Counted from the first letter of the stretch, positions 1 to 9,632 are shown. The stretch is DNA of 64,000 nt from Chryseobacterium sp. MA9 (GCF_024399315.1 NZ_CP075170.1:2294001-2358000), one strand, 5' to 3'. A program made the numbers and translations. Notes: generated by a model not told the origin, from the sequence alone.

Positions 1-799
1 TCCACTTATACATTCTGTTGAAGCTTGTTATTTGCTCATTTCCATAATGTTGATGTAAAATAACCAAGCCTATAAATAACAAAATCAATGTAATTATATA
101 TAACAGATATTTTTTATTTCCTTTTAAAAGAACCATGTAAAAAGAACATACAAAAACTGCTAATAACGGACTTCTCGCCATAGATTGAATCACATTAAAA
201 AGACCCAAAAAAAGACAGAAGAATAAAAAAAATGAGTTATAATCTTTTTTACAAAACAAAAGCAAAAATAACGATATGATAAATAAAGAGGCACCTATAT
301 GCCCATACATAATATAATAAGTACTAAAAATATGATCTAATTTTATATAACCATATATGTAATTTACAACGAGAAGACCACAGAGAATAGTAACACTATA
401 TTTTGCTATACTTTTAAAATCTATTTTACTATAATTGATACACAATAGTGCTATACTTGGTAAAAGTACCAAAAATAAGATTCTGAAAATATCTTCATTC
501 TCAGATCGTATTACCTCCTGATTAAAAGAATAGCTATTAAAAGAATAAATAAGCTTGATGATGTAAAAAATCCAAAATCCAACAAGACTTATTATTGAAA
601 TATTTTTAAGATTAATATTTCTTCTTTCTCTATATATTATAAATAAAGAGAAAACAATGATAAAGATTCTATATGGTATGGAAAAATTTCTGGGATTCAT
701 TTCAAGTGGCTTTGCAAAAGAAATGGCAATAGTATTTCCCACCATAACAGATAACAGGAATAGTTTATAAATGAAATTATTATTAATAGTAATTTTCAA
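1..799 (-). CDS. Polymerase-like polytopic membrane protein (C-terminus beyond window)
   Basis: An open frame on the minus strand runs off the left edge of the window. The translation is almost entirely hydrophobic helices separated by short basic or polar loops, as in O-antigen polymerase (Wzy) or EpsG-like proteins, and it ends at the edge with a NRMYKW loop typical of such proteins. The most upstream start that fits the gap after the preceding gene is a TTG at 799. An ATG at 745 is the alternative. It is the last visible gene of the polysaccharide operon, 34 nt after the stop of the preceding glycosyltransferase. The class is inferred from topology and context only, so polymerase and ligase cannot be told apart. 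Confidence 0.6.
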   Translation of the reverse strand, partial: MKITINNNFIYKLFLLSVMVGNTIAISFAKPLEMNPRNFSIPYRIFIIVFSLFIIYRERRNINLKNISIISLVGFWIFYIIKLIYSFNSYSFNQEVIRSENEDIFRILFLVLLPSIALLCINYSKIDFKSIAKYSVTILCGLLVVNYIYGYIKLDHIFSTYYIMYGHIGASLFIISLFLLLFCKKDYNSFFLFFCLFLGLFNVIQSMARSPLLAVFVCSFYMVLLKGNKKYLLYIITLILLFIGLVILHQHYGNEQITSFNRMYKW

Positions 800-833
800 A
801 ATAAAGCCTATTTTTATTTCAACAAGTGCAAAG

Positions 834-2072
834 CTACTTCTTTTGCTTTACGGGATGAGATAAAATAGCATCCATATATTTTTTTCCCAACACCGGATAC
901 GTTCTGTTTTCAAAAATCCATTTTCGGCCTTTTCCACCTATCGCAATTCTTTCTTCCGAGCTCATATTGGCATAAAATAAAATTGCATCTTTAATATCCT
1001 CTGCAGATGTACTGTTGATAAACCTACCGCAATCAGCTTCATTAATCATAGAAGGATATCCGGTATAAGAAGCAATAATTGGTTTTGCGGCCAACATATA
1101 TTCTACCACTTTGTTCATAGATTGCCCATAGTCCCATACTTTTGAATCTTTGGTAGATAAGTATAGAATATCACAAACCTGAAGAAAGTATTTAACTTCA
1201 TTTTGCTGAATTCTTTGTAAAAATGTTACATTCGTACAATCTTTTAACTGTTCTTCGTAAGATGCTCTAAGATCACCACTTCCAACTAATAAAAAATGGA
1301 TATCAGTGTTCTCTTTCATCATTTGTATTGTTTCAATAAAAGGTTCCAATGCATTCGTAACCCCCATACTTCCCGCATAGCCAATAATTACTTTACCTGA
1401 CGGTACTATTTCTAAAAACGGATTTTTTTCTTTCAGGAATTCTTCAGAATAATTTTCAGGATCAAATCCTAATGGTGAACAATGAAAAGGTTTTTTATAT
1501 CCCAGTAATTCTTCTACGTGTAAATCCAGCCTTGGCATTGTTCCTGCAACCAAATCAGCCTTTTTATATCCAAATTTTTCTATAAACCCTATCAGTAAAA
1601 CAAGAGGATGCCATTTTGAAAAACCAGCTTCCTCTGTCATCGTTAAAGGCCAGATATCACGAATTTCAAAAACTAAAAAGCTACCAAACTTCTTTTTCAG
1701 ATAGTAACCATATATGATGGTAAAAATAGAAAGTGACGAAATAATAACTGCATCTGGTTTTTCCATATTGGAAAGTTTCATCAGAAATAACTTTCTTTCA
1801 AAATCAAGCCATGACAAAATTCTGTCTATAGATGCGGTTTTAGTATATTTCTTTGTTTTAATCCATCTTATTGCCACCCCATCCTGTTCTTCATCATTAT
1901 AGATTTTATCAGTTTCAGGACAATTCGTAAAATGATTTGCATCTGATGTTATTAATAAAGCTTCATTTCCCATTTTTTTAAACTCTCTCGCCAGATAAAA
2001 TAAGCGCGATGGAGCTTTTGCATATTGTGGTGGTGAAGCATATTTGGAAATTAACCAGATATTTTTTTTCAT
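834..2072 (-). CDS. GT4 glycosyltransferase, WbuB-like
   Basis: This 412-residue protein has the two-domain GT-B layout of family GT4. The N-terminal half carries the EIRDIWPLT segment (residues 136-144) typical of WbuB-like transferases of O-antigen and capsule loci. The C-terminal half has the GYAGSMG loop (231-237), a LLVGSG strand, and KVVEYMLAAKP (321-331) with the conserved donor-binding Glu324. It would transfer a sugar from a nucleotide donor to the lipid-linked repeat unit on the cytoplasmic face of the membrane. Its ATG overlaps the stop of the upstream asnB-like gene by one base (TAATG), indicating translational coupling. The family is sure; donor and acceptor sugars cannot be read from sequence. 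Confidence 0.85.
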   Translation of the reverse strand: MKKNIWLISKYASPPQYAKAPSRLFYLAREFKKMGNEALLITSDANHFTNCPETDKIYNDEEQDGVAIRWIKTKKYTKTASIDRILSWLDFERKLFLMKLSNMEKPDAVIISSLSIFTIIYGYYLKKKFGSFLVFEIRDIWPLTMTEEAGFSKWHPLVLLIGFIEKFGYKKADLVAGTMPRLDLHVEELLGYKKPFHCSPLGFDPENYSEEFLKEKNPFLEIVPSGKVIIGYAGSMGVTNALEPFIETIQMMKENTDIHFLLVGSGDLRASYEEQLKDCTNVTFLQRIQQNEVKYFLQVCDILYLSTKDSKVWDYGQSMNKVVEYMLAAKPIIASYTGYPSMINEADCGRFINSTSAEDIKDAILFYANMSSEERIAIGGKGRKWIFENRTYPVLGKKYMDAILSHPVKQKK

Positions 2073-3922
2073 TAGTGCAGGGTTGGTTTTTTAATTGGAT
2101 CAATTAGGAAATCAAGCATGATTGCTTCATTCAGAATATTACTGTTATTAAGATTCTCAATTGTGAGACTGTTTTCAAGTTGACTGAAGTCTGATACAAA
2201 ATCTTTTGCTTTAGATTTATTTTCCAAAATATTTGATTTTATTCTCTCTCCCACACCATCATTCACCCAATTCTGTGTGACATCAAAGCCTCTTTTCAGA
2301 CGGTTTTTAAGGATATATCCCGGCACGTCTTTTTTCATCATTTCACGTAATATCCATTTTCCGTAACCGTTTTTAATTTTAAGCAAATCTGGTAATGCTA
2401 AAGCAAACTCTACCAATCTATAGTCCATAAAAGGCAGCCTGCTCTCAATAGAAAAATACATTGAATTTCTGTCTTCATATCTTAAAAGGGAAGGTATACT
2501 ATATTTTTGGATATCTGAAATCTGCCTTCTTGATAAAGATGAATTTTCAAACAGATTTAAAGAAATTTCCGGTAAGCAATCCAGGAATGATGTATCTTTC
2601 CCTGTTGTCTTCAGATATCTGTTTTTCTCATTCCAATATGTTTTTATTTGTTTTGCTTCAAATACCAACATCAGAGCTAATGAGTGAAAATATTGTAAGC
2701 CTGGCAAAACTTCTTTATTTTCTATTGCCTTTCGCAATGCTACAATGAAAAATTTTCTGTATCCGGCAAAAATTTCATCACCTCCCTGGCCACCTAATAA
2801 TACTTTAATGTTTCTTGCTTTTACCTGCTTGTATACTTCATGCTGTGCTATAATACTAAGTCCCAGAAATGGAGATTCCTGGGCCTCCATAGTTTGGTCA
2901 TAAATATTCCCCATCTCTTGTGCTGTGTAAGAATGGTGAATATATTCAACATTAATATTTTTATCTTTTGCAAACTTATTAATAATGGGGCCTTCTGATT
3001 TCGGGTGATCGGGAGCTCCATAACTGAAAGCCATCAGATGATCTACTTCTTTTGAAGCAATTGCTGCTATAGAGGAAGAATCTACTCCCCCACTCAAAGA
3101 AATTGCCAGAGGAACATCACTTCTCAGACGTATTTTGGTTGAGTTTTCCAACAGGGCTTTCCCTTGGGAAATTAGTTCTTCCGAGCTTAACGCCTCTAGT
3201 TCTTTTCTTTTTTTTGCAACCTGCTCTTCCAGAGAATACCAGGTTTTAGTCTCTATTTTCAGCTCTCCTTCCAGTTTACATTTCATGAATGATCCTGGTA
3301 AAAGATATTTTACATTTTTGAAAGGAGTTCTGTCTTCATATCCTTCGAAAAAACCGAATCTTATCCCACTGGAACAATATTCCAGATCTATCTCCTGATT
3401 TATTTGTTTAGCTACAGAGGCTATGGAAGAAGAGAATAATAATTGACCATCAAAAAAGGCATAAATTAACGGTTTAATTCCAAATCTATCCCTTATCAGG
3501 TAGAACTCTCCTTTTATCTTATCAAATAATCCGAAAACAAACATGCCATTCAGCTTATTCAAACAAGCTTCTCCCCAGCACTCCCAGGCTCTTAAAAGAA
3601 CTTCAGTATCTCCTTTTGTTCTGAAGGTAAAACCATTGGATATTAATTCTTCTCTGATTTCCTTATAGTTATATATTTCTCCATTATAAGTGATACTATA
3701 TCTTTCATTATCAGAGATCATAGGTTGATTAGATGCTACTGACAGGTCTATAATCGCCAGCCTTGAGTGAGCCAAGGTTACCGACCAATCAGCGAATTCT
3801 GCTTTTTCAACGCCATAGTAATCCGGTCCTCTTCTCCGTATATAATTATGTAAATCACCTCCTTCTTTAAAATCAAGGTTTTGTGATCTTTTAAATTCTA
3901 TTGCTCCTGTTATTCCGCACAT
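2072..3922 (-). CDS. asnB: AsnB-like glutamine-dependent amidotransferase of the polysaccharide locus
   Basis: This 616-residue protein has the asparagine synthase B architecture: an N-terminal class II glutaminase with nucleophile Cys2 (MCGITG), RGPD at 31-34 and GEIYNY at 81-86, then an ATP pyrophosphatase domain with the PP-loop SGGVDSS at 277-283. Its place between two glycosyltransferase genes suggests it amidates a hexuronic acid carboxylate of the repeat unit, as proposed for AsnB homologues in O-antigen clusters (WbpS and WbtH types), rather than making free asparagine. The stop overlaps the next ATG by one base and the previous gene ends one base upstream, so the three genes are tightly coupled. 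The role in sugar amidation is inference from context. Confidence 0.85.
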   Translation of the reverse strand: MCGITGAIEFKRSQNLDFKEGGDLHNYIRRRGPDYYGVEKAEFADWSVTLAHSRLAIIDLSVASNQPMISDNERYSITYNGEIYNYKEIREELISNGFTFRTKGDTEVLLRAWECWGEACLNKLNGMFVFGLFDKIKGEFYLIRDRFGIKPLIYAFFDGQLLFSSSIASVAKQINQEIDLEYCSSGIRFGFFEGYEDRTPFKNVKYLLPGSFMKCKLEGELKIETKTWYSLEEQVAKKRKELEALSSEELISQGKALLENSTKIRLRSDVPLAISLSGGVDSSSIAAIASKEVDHLMAFSYGAPDHPKSEGPIINKFAKDKNINVEYIHHSYTAQEMGNIYDQTMEAQESPFLGLSIIAQHEVYKQVKARNIKVLLGGQGGDEIFAGYRKFFIVALRKAIENKEVLPGLQYFHSLALMLVFEAKQIKTYWNEKNRYLKTTGKDTSFLDCLPEISLNLFENSSLSRRQISDIQKYSIPSLLRYEDRNSMYFSIESRLPFMDYRLVEFALALPDLLKIKNGYGKWILREMMKKDVPGYILKNRLKRGFDVTQNWVNDGVGERIKSNILENKSKAKDFVSDFSQLENSLTIENLNNSNILNEAIMLDFLIDPIKKPTLH

Positions 3923-3923
3923 A

Positions 3924-5051
3924 TTAGTTTGATAAAACTTTTTGATAAAACGTTAATAATTTTTCGGACTGGCTTTCCCATGAAAAATTTTCAAAGACTA
4001 ATTTTCGTCCCACTTCACCCATTTGTTTTGCTGTTTCCTTATTAAGCATAAAGTAATCAATAGCATCAGCAATTTCTTTAGGTTTTTGAGGATCTACAAA
4101 AATACAACATTCATTTCCTTTCAATAAACTTCTCCAGTATGGAAAATCTGAGGCAATAAAAGGAATTCCTGCAACCATGTATTCAAACATTTTTATAGGC
4201 AGACTCACTAAAAATGTTGGAATAGGGTGCAAAGTAACTACACCTACTAAGGAACGATTATAAATATTTTCTACTTCTTCGGAATTTACATATCCGAAAT
4301 CATTGATAAGGTGGTAATCTTTATGTTCTTTTATCTCTTTTTCCAAGGTGAGAGAAGAATACATACCTGCCAGATTCAGTCTGGCCTGTGATTTTGTGAG
4401 CTCCAATGAATTCATCAGATCTTTAATTCCTCTTGTATCGTCAATAGATCCCACATAGCATACTTCATTCTGTTTTTGATCCCAGGAAATTTGTTCCAGT
4501 TTCTTATCAGATAAGATAGGATAGTTATTGATATTTTCAGTTTGTTTGGCAAACTTTTTAAAATACTTTTCAATATGAGGTGTAGCACCAATCACACCAT
4601 CTATCTTTTTACAGGTGTAGCGTTCAAAATTCTCATATAATATAGAGATTATATTTGAAACAGGAGATTTTAAATAGGGTGAAACTAAAATAGTGTTTAC
4701 CGTATCTTCGTGGGAATCAAAGATTACTTTTTTATTTAATTTTTTCAGTTTCTTTGCTATTAAAAGCAGTTCAGGATCGTGAAGATGAAATACATCTGCG
4801 TTGAGTTCTTTAGCTTTATTAAAGATTTGAGTTGTAGTTTGTGTAATTCTTTTCAATCTGCCAGCTGGGGCTCCAATATCTATAATTTCTACGTTGTCTA
4901 CTGTCTCATTACCTTTACCATCAGCAACTACCAAAGTTATCTTAACATCCTTAGATGCCAGACTTTTACACATCTTATGAAATATTCTAGAATCATTTCT
5001 TGGATGAACACTCGTGAGATGGCAGACGTGAAATCCGTATTTTTTATTCAT
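3924..5051 (-). CDS. GT4 glycosyltransferase
   Basis: This 375-residue GT-B protein begins with a Rossmann strand and the segment LTSVHPRNDSRIFHKM, which is common in capsule GT4 enzymes. It contains HLHDPELL (an HDPE motif near residue 95) and the C-terminal IKMFEYMVAGIP segment with the conserved Glu of the GT4 EX7E region (about residue 285). It is expected to act on the cytoplasmic face, adding a sugar to the undecaprenyl-linked repeat unit. It lies 1 base before the asnB-like gene, within the operon. Substrate specificity is not predictable. Confidence 0.85.
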   Translation of the reverse strand: MNKKYGFHVCHLTSVHPRNDSRIFHKMCKSLASKDVKITLVVADGKGNETVDNVEIIDIGAPAGRLKRITQTTTQIFNKAKELNADVFHLHDPELLLIAKKLKKLNKKVIFDSHEDTVNTILVSPYLKSPVSNIISILYENFERYTCKKIDGVIGATPHIEKYFKKFAKQTENINNYPILSDKKLEQISWDQKQNEVCYVGSIDDTRGIKDLMNSLELTKSQARLNLAGMYSSLTLEKEIKEHKDYHLINDFGYVNSEEVENIYNRSLVGVVTLHPIPTFLVSLPIKMFEYMVAGIPFIASDFPYWRSLLKGNECCIFVDPQKPKEIADAIDYFMLNKETAKQMGEVGRKLVFENFSWESQSEKLLTFYQKVLSN

Positions 5052-5184
5052 TAATTGGGTTTTGGAAAGTTTTCAATTTTCCTGTTAAACATTGGTTATG
5101 TTTTATTTCTTAATTTTTTTGGTTCTCCTACTGAATCCTGCAGAACTTTATACATAACTTGAGATTCAACAATGCTATATCAAA

Positions 5185-6453
5185 TTATTTCAGATTTACA
5201 ATTTCCTGAAAGAACCCTTTATCATGAGCGATATAAGCACTCTGTTCAGAATAATAAGGGAATTGTTTTGCTATTCTTTCATACATGATATCAACTTCAT
5301 TTGTATTCAACATTTTCCACCATCCAACAAAAATATGTTCAAAATTTTTAGATGGCTGTATGCCTTTTTTCCCATCCTTAATATCACTTCGAAAATTACT
5401 GTTATTACCGTCTATATAATTATTGAAAATGTATATACTATTACTGGAATCATAGCTTGCAATATTAGTGATCAGCTGGTTTGAAAGTAATGTGGTAAGT
5501 TTTTCCAAATAGCTGTATTTTGGTTTATCATCCTGGAAATTAAGTTTCAACAGATGCAGGTAAGCAGACATTCTTGAAAAATGAGAGGCATCCCAATTTA
5601 CATTCTGACTTTTTTCAAGAGCCACATCCTTAAAATCCGGATGATCACGCCATATATTGGGCTGCAGATACCATGCTTTATTATCTTTAATCCTTACTTC
5701 TTTCTTCAATACCTGATAGAATCTATCTTTAATAGAGACTAAATCAGGGGTCACAGTTTGCTTTGCATCTTTTTCAATGAGTAAAAGACTTACACCTGTT
5801 CCCATAACATAGAGTTCAAAATCGGTAATTGCTCTGTAGTAACTTAAATTACCATTAAAATCCCCACTTAAGATATAATCTATCCTTTGTCTTACACCAT
5901 AGAATTTATTTGATTCTGATTCCCAAATGTTTGCAGGATTATTATTCCAATAATATAATACTTCTCTTTTTATGAAATTATACATTTTGGTATTTTCGGC
6001 ATTGCCTTTAATTCCATTTCTTCTTAAATATTCTGAAACAGTAAAGTAAAAGGTTCTTTTAGCCAAATCATCTGCCTGAGAATTCTTTTTTACGATAAGT
6101 AAGGTATTGTAAGTAAACAGTTTTTGTAGTTTATTTATTAACTCCTGATTTTGGGTATCATAAGCATATTGTATAGGAATATACAAAAGTGCAGAACTAT
6201 CATAGACAGCACTGTACCACTTGGCCAGCTGAGATTCTGAACTAAACACATCAGTATAAAAATCCAAGAGTTTAGAAATTTCCTTAACGCTTAAGTTTTT
6301 GTTCGTAAATATGGGGTTATCTGATATAAATATCTTTTTATTTTGTGTCTGCTCTACACTCTTAAAAGTAGGCATAGCCAAACAGAAAGAACTACTATAA
6401 AACAAATAGATAAATAGTAATGTAACCTTAAAAATCACTGTAGAGCTTTTCAT
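5185..6453 (-). CDS. Exported protein of unknown function in the polysaccharide operon
   Basis: This 422-residue protein starts with a clear signal peptide (a Lys/Ser N-terminus, a hydrophobic run to about residue 24, then a likely cleavage at CLA-MP). The mature part is rich in predicted helices, with conserved-looking aromatic clusters such as NWDASHFSRM and FVGWWKML. I do not recognise a family. The helix-rich exported layout recalls alpha-toroid polysaccharide lyases and epimerases, but no catalytic motif could be matched. It sits 19 nt after the sugar amidotransferase gene and 133 nt before the GT4 gene, so it is transcribed with the export machinery and probably acts on the polysaccharide in the periplasm or at the surface. 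Confidence 0.7.
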   Translation of the reverse strand: MKSSTVIFKVTLLFIYLFYSSSFCLAMPTFKSVEQTQNKKIFISDNPIFTNKNLSVKEISKLLDFYTDVFSSESQLAKWYSAVYDSSALLYIPIQYAYDTQNQELINKLQKLFTYNTLLIVKKNSQADDLAKRTFYFTVSEYLRRNGIKGNAENTKMYNFIKREVLYYWNNNPANIWESESNKFYGVRQRIDYILSGDFNGNLSYYRAITDFELYVMGTGVSLLLIEKDAKQTVTPDLVSIKDRFYQVLKKEVRIKDNKAWYLQPNIWRDHPDFKDVALEKSQNVNWDASHFSRMSAYLHLLKLNFQDDKPKYSYLEKLTTLLSNQLITNIASYDSSNSIYIFNNYIDGNNSNFRSDIKDGKKGIQPSKNFEHIFVGWWKMLNTNEVDIMYERIAKQFPYYSEQSAYIAHDKGFFQEIVNLK

Positions 6454-6472
6454 TTACGAACAAAAATTTAAT

Positions 6473-8305
6473 TTATTTTTCAGTATACAATTTCGGAATT
6501 TTATTCACGATTTTAATTACTCTTTCAAAATCTAATCCTAAGGTATCTAAGTACCATCTGATATTCTGATAACGTGGAGTATTTTCTATTTCAACAAGTT
6601 CTAAAGCTCTCTCTCTTGTCATTTGCCCCTCTCTGATCTGATTACTTCTGAACGTGTCGTGTTCTGTAAAGCCGGCTACCGTGTAATATACATAATTGTA
6701 AAAAGCCGCTGTACCATCACCAATTCTCCAGGTAGTAGTAGTGTCTATTGCTTTTTCCCAGTTATAATCATTTAAAAGGGTGTTATCTACCTGCTCTTCA
6801 TCCCATCTCCAATAATCAAAAATATGGTAGTAGTCCTGCTTTTCAGTGAAGCTGCGATAGTATTCTCCTGACAGAGTATCCCAAAGTGAACTATTGAAAT
6901 ACCCCGGGCTCTGCATCATCGCTCTGAATCTTTTAGAGTGATATCTCAGCTGTTTCATAGCACCATGACTGTACACTCTTTTTTCTTCAAAATCTGGTTC
7001 AATATCTAAAAATCCTGTTTTAAAGTGAGTTACTTCTAATGGATTTACTCCCCATAGATTAAGATTAATTCCTGTCTGCTTCTTGATATCTTCTACATGT
7101 CTGAAGAAGTGCTTATCTCCTGCTGTAAGCATTGCCATCATCCCTAAATGTGGTGATTTCAGCCATGCTTCAAGGTTCATCCTGATATTCTTTCTTTTCA
7201 ATGAAATATCTGCAGCTACAATAATGTTTTCTACCCCAAGATCTGCACACATACGGCTGATATTTCTTCGGCCAAGGTCTGTTACCATTCCCCAATCATA
7301 AGTATAGGTAACTGGTTTCATTTCCAGTTCCTTTACAATAAGGTGTAACCCGTAACAGCTGTCTCTGCCTCCTGAAAAAGGAACAATACAATCCAACTCC
7401 TTACCTTTTCTTCTGTAAGGTTCTACAAGCTTAAATAATTCTTCTTTCGGTTTTGGATTATTTCTTGGTTTGTAGTTTTTACAATAATTACATACCCCAG
7501 CTTCATCAAATTTTATGAAAGGCATTGTCTCCGGAAGGATACATTTGGTACATCTTTTGATGTTTAGTTTCTTATATTCCAGCAGGCCTTCTTCAATAGT
7601 ATTAAATTTAAACTCAGGGATCAGGTCTTCTACCCTGCTTTTTTCATCTGTCACTGTAAGGTTTTCTTGGGAAACAGGAATATCCAGAATCAAAGACTCT
7701 TCTTTTATCTGGGTTATATTTTCGCATCCAATAATTCTAAGCCCATAGCTTTCTGATGCAAAATAAGTTTTGTCCTCGCTATATCCTACATATAAACTGC
7801 CATTATTTGAAAAAAGAAGCAGTTTTCCTTTTTCCGGCAGAGCAAGAGCACAGGCAATAACTCCCTGACATAAAGAAAGTATCTTTTTAGGAAGATCTTC
7901 TATTTTATTGTCATTGTTATTAAGAAATTCTTCTGCGATAGCAACAATAGCTTCAGAATCAATTTTTAATTGTCTGCTTACTGATAACTTGCTCCAGACT
8001 TCTTCTTCGTTTACAATAATTCCATTGTGTATTGCACATATATTTCCTCTGATTACCGGCTGGTTATCTCCCAGTCCGTTTGTAATCAATCTGCTATGTC
8101 CTAAAACAATATTGTTATCATATGGTTTTACCTTGTTCAGTAATTTTTCAATGCTGTAATCAGCTCTGTTTATCTTATATTGGTTATTTTGATAATAAAT
8201 CAAACCGCTAGAGTCTACTCCTCTTTGTTCGGAATGCTTTACCAGAGTTTGAAACTTCTGTTTATTAATACTGGTGTTCGATACGACACCAAAAATTCCA
8301 CACAT
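6473..8305 (-). CDS. Class II glutaminase fused to WbpG/PseA-type N-acetyl sugar amidotransferase
   Basis: This 610-residue protein joins two enzymes. Residues 1 to about 240 are a class II glutamine amidotransferase domain, with MCGIFGVV (nucleophile Cys2), RGVDSSG at 28-34, GHSR at 69-72 and HNG at 93-95. Residues about 250-610 match the N-acetyl sugar amidotransferase family (WbpG, PseA, LegG): paired cysteines C252/C255 and C272/C275, probably a zinc site, then the PP-loop SGGRDS at 311-316. Family members convert an acetamido group to an acetamidino group. The usual partners are separate HisH- and HisF-like proteins, which are not seen here, so the fused glutaminase probably supplies ammonia. 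With WbpA/B/D/E upstream, the likely substrate is a diacetamido-uronic acid nucleotide. Confidence 0.85.
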   Translation of the reverse strand: MCGIFGVVSNTSINKQKFQTLVKHSEQRGVDSSGLIYYQNNQYKINRADYSIEKLLNKVKPYDNNIVLGHSRLITNGLGDNQPVIRGNICAIHNGIIVNEEEVWSKLSVSRQLKIDSEAIVAIAEEFLNNNDNKIEDLPKKILSLCQGVIACALALPEKGKLLLFSNNGSLYVGYSEDKTYFASESYGLRIIGCENITQIKEESLILDIPVSQENLTVTDEKSRVEDLIPEFKFNTIEEGLLEYKKLNIKRCTKCILPETMPFIKFDEAGVCNYCKNYKPRNNPKPKEELFKLVEPYRRKGKELDCIVPFSGGRDSCYGLHLIVKELEMKPVTYTYDWGMVTDLGRRNISRMCADLGVENIIVAADISLKRKNIRMNLEAWLKSPHLGMMAMLTAGDKHFFRHVEDIKKQTGINLNLWGVNPLEVTHFKTGFLDIEPDFEEKRVYSHGAMKQLRYHSKRFRAMMQSPGYFNSSLWDTLSGEYYRSFTEKQDYYHIFDYWRWDEEQVDNTLLNDYNWEKAIDTTTTWRIGDGTAAFYNYVYYTVAGFTEHDTFRSNQIREGQMTRERALELVEIENTPRYQNIRWYLDTLGLDFERVIKIVNKIPKLYTEK

Positions 8306-8407
8306 TTGTTTTTTTCTTTTTTTTAAATTAAATAATATTTATAGGAACTTATATAAGTATAATCAAGTTTTTTTAAATTAATATTATACATTATTTCAAG
8401 TGAATTT

Positions 8408-9583
8408 TTAATTAGTTATTCCAACTTTGTATCTCTTCTCAGATATAAAAAACATAATCCATATAATACTGCATCTCCAGGAATCAAAAGAGTTACTTTT
8501 ATTGTCTTCCAGATAAAATAACAAAACAATAATAAATAAAATCAGCATATCCTTATTGTTCTTGGAAATAGAATAATTTCTAAGGAAGAATAATACATAT
8601 GTCGATAGGTATAATAAGCCTCCTAGTATTCCCAATTCCATCATTGACTCAACGAACAGATTATGTGGATAATTACTCACATCAGCTCCATCAAGTATAA
8701 ATCCAGAACTTCCAATTCCTAATCCAAAAAAAGGATGATCTAATATTGACTGCAACCCAATCTCAAGAAAATTTCCCCTTAAAGATAAACTCGCATCGTC
8801 ATTATAAGATTTAAAGATGTTAAATCGTTCAAAGTCTACATTTTGAAATGCAAAAGTATAAATATTCTCTCCAAAAATAAGTATGGTAAAAAATAATGCA
8901 CCTATTGCAAACCCTGTTTTATAATTTATTTTATAATTTTTAAGATTCAAAGTAAAGAAAACAATTAAAGACAGTATCAGATTAATGATAGGCCCTCTTC
9001 CTCCAAGTTGAAATAATAAAAATAATATCGATAATCTGTAAACCGCTACATACCATGTTAATTTGCTTGCCAGAGAGAAAATAAAACATGCGCACAGCAT
9101 GATTCCAATAACTAAATATGTAGGAACTTTATCTACTAACAATTCAGAATCATGGAATATAATAAACATATTATTAAAATACAGATAAAACAATCCTGCA
9201 ATCATTAATCCACCAATAAGATACATCAATAATTTCAATTCGGGAAAAATAGATTTCTTAAATACAATAATGGGATATATTACTGTAAAAATATTTAAAA
9301 TTACCGCTAGAGATTTAGATTCGGCATAAATACTAGATATTGAATAAACATTAGAAACAAGAAAAATAAGACTCAGTATTAAAATCAAAATAACAATATG
9401 ACGATCCTTTACTTTTAGTGGAACTATTGTACGCAATTCAGAAACCATTACTACAAAACAAAGCAAAAGAGACAATAGGGTCAAATCCATTGGAATAGGT
9501 AACCACTTTAGAGATCCCGAAAAAACAAAAATAAAATAAATGAATACTTTAAAAAATGTAAACTTGTCTGTAAATAATGACAT
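8408..9583 (-). CDS. wzy: Wzy-like O-antigen/capsule polymerase (O-antigen ligase domain family)
   Basis: This 391-residue polytopic membrane protein has about ten hydrophobic helices. It carries the large periplasmic loop with the family signature: SLRGNFLEIGLQ, then HPFFGLGIGSSGF, then NYPHNLFVESMMELGILGG, where PHN and the ExG turn are the conserved residues of the Wzy_C/O-antigen ligase domain. It would polymerise lipid-linked repeat units on the periplasmic side. It lies directly after the Wzx flippase gene, as in Wzx/Wzy-dependent loci. The C-terminus is polar and short, ending KVGITN. A ligase role (WaaL-like) cannot be excluded because a second polymerase-like gene lies at the left edge. 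Confidence 0.8.
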   Translation of the reverse strand: MSLFTDKFTFFKVFIYFIFVFSGSLKWLPIPMDLTLLSLLLCFVVMVSELRTIVPLKVKDRHIVILILILSLIFLVSNVYSISSIYAESKSLAVILNIFTVIYPIIVFKKSIFPELKLLMYLIGGLMIAGLFYLYFNNMFIIFHDSELLVDKVPTYLVIGIMLCACFIFSLASKLTWYVAVYRLSILFLLFQLGGRGPIINLILSLIVFFTLNLKNYKINYKTGFAIGALFFTILIFGENIYTFAFQNVDFERFNIFKSYNDDASLSLRGNFLEIGLQSILDHPFFGLGIGSSGFILDGADVSNYPHNLFVESMMELGILGGLLYLSTYVLFFLRNYSISKNNKDMLILFIIVLLFYLEDNKSNSFDSWRCSIIWIMFFISEKRYKVGITN

Positions 9584-9632
9584 ACTTCTTAATTATATTT
9601 ATTTTTTAATAAAAATTAAATTTGTTTCTAGT

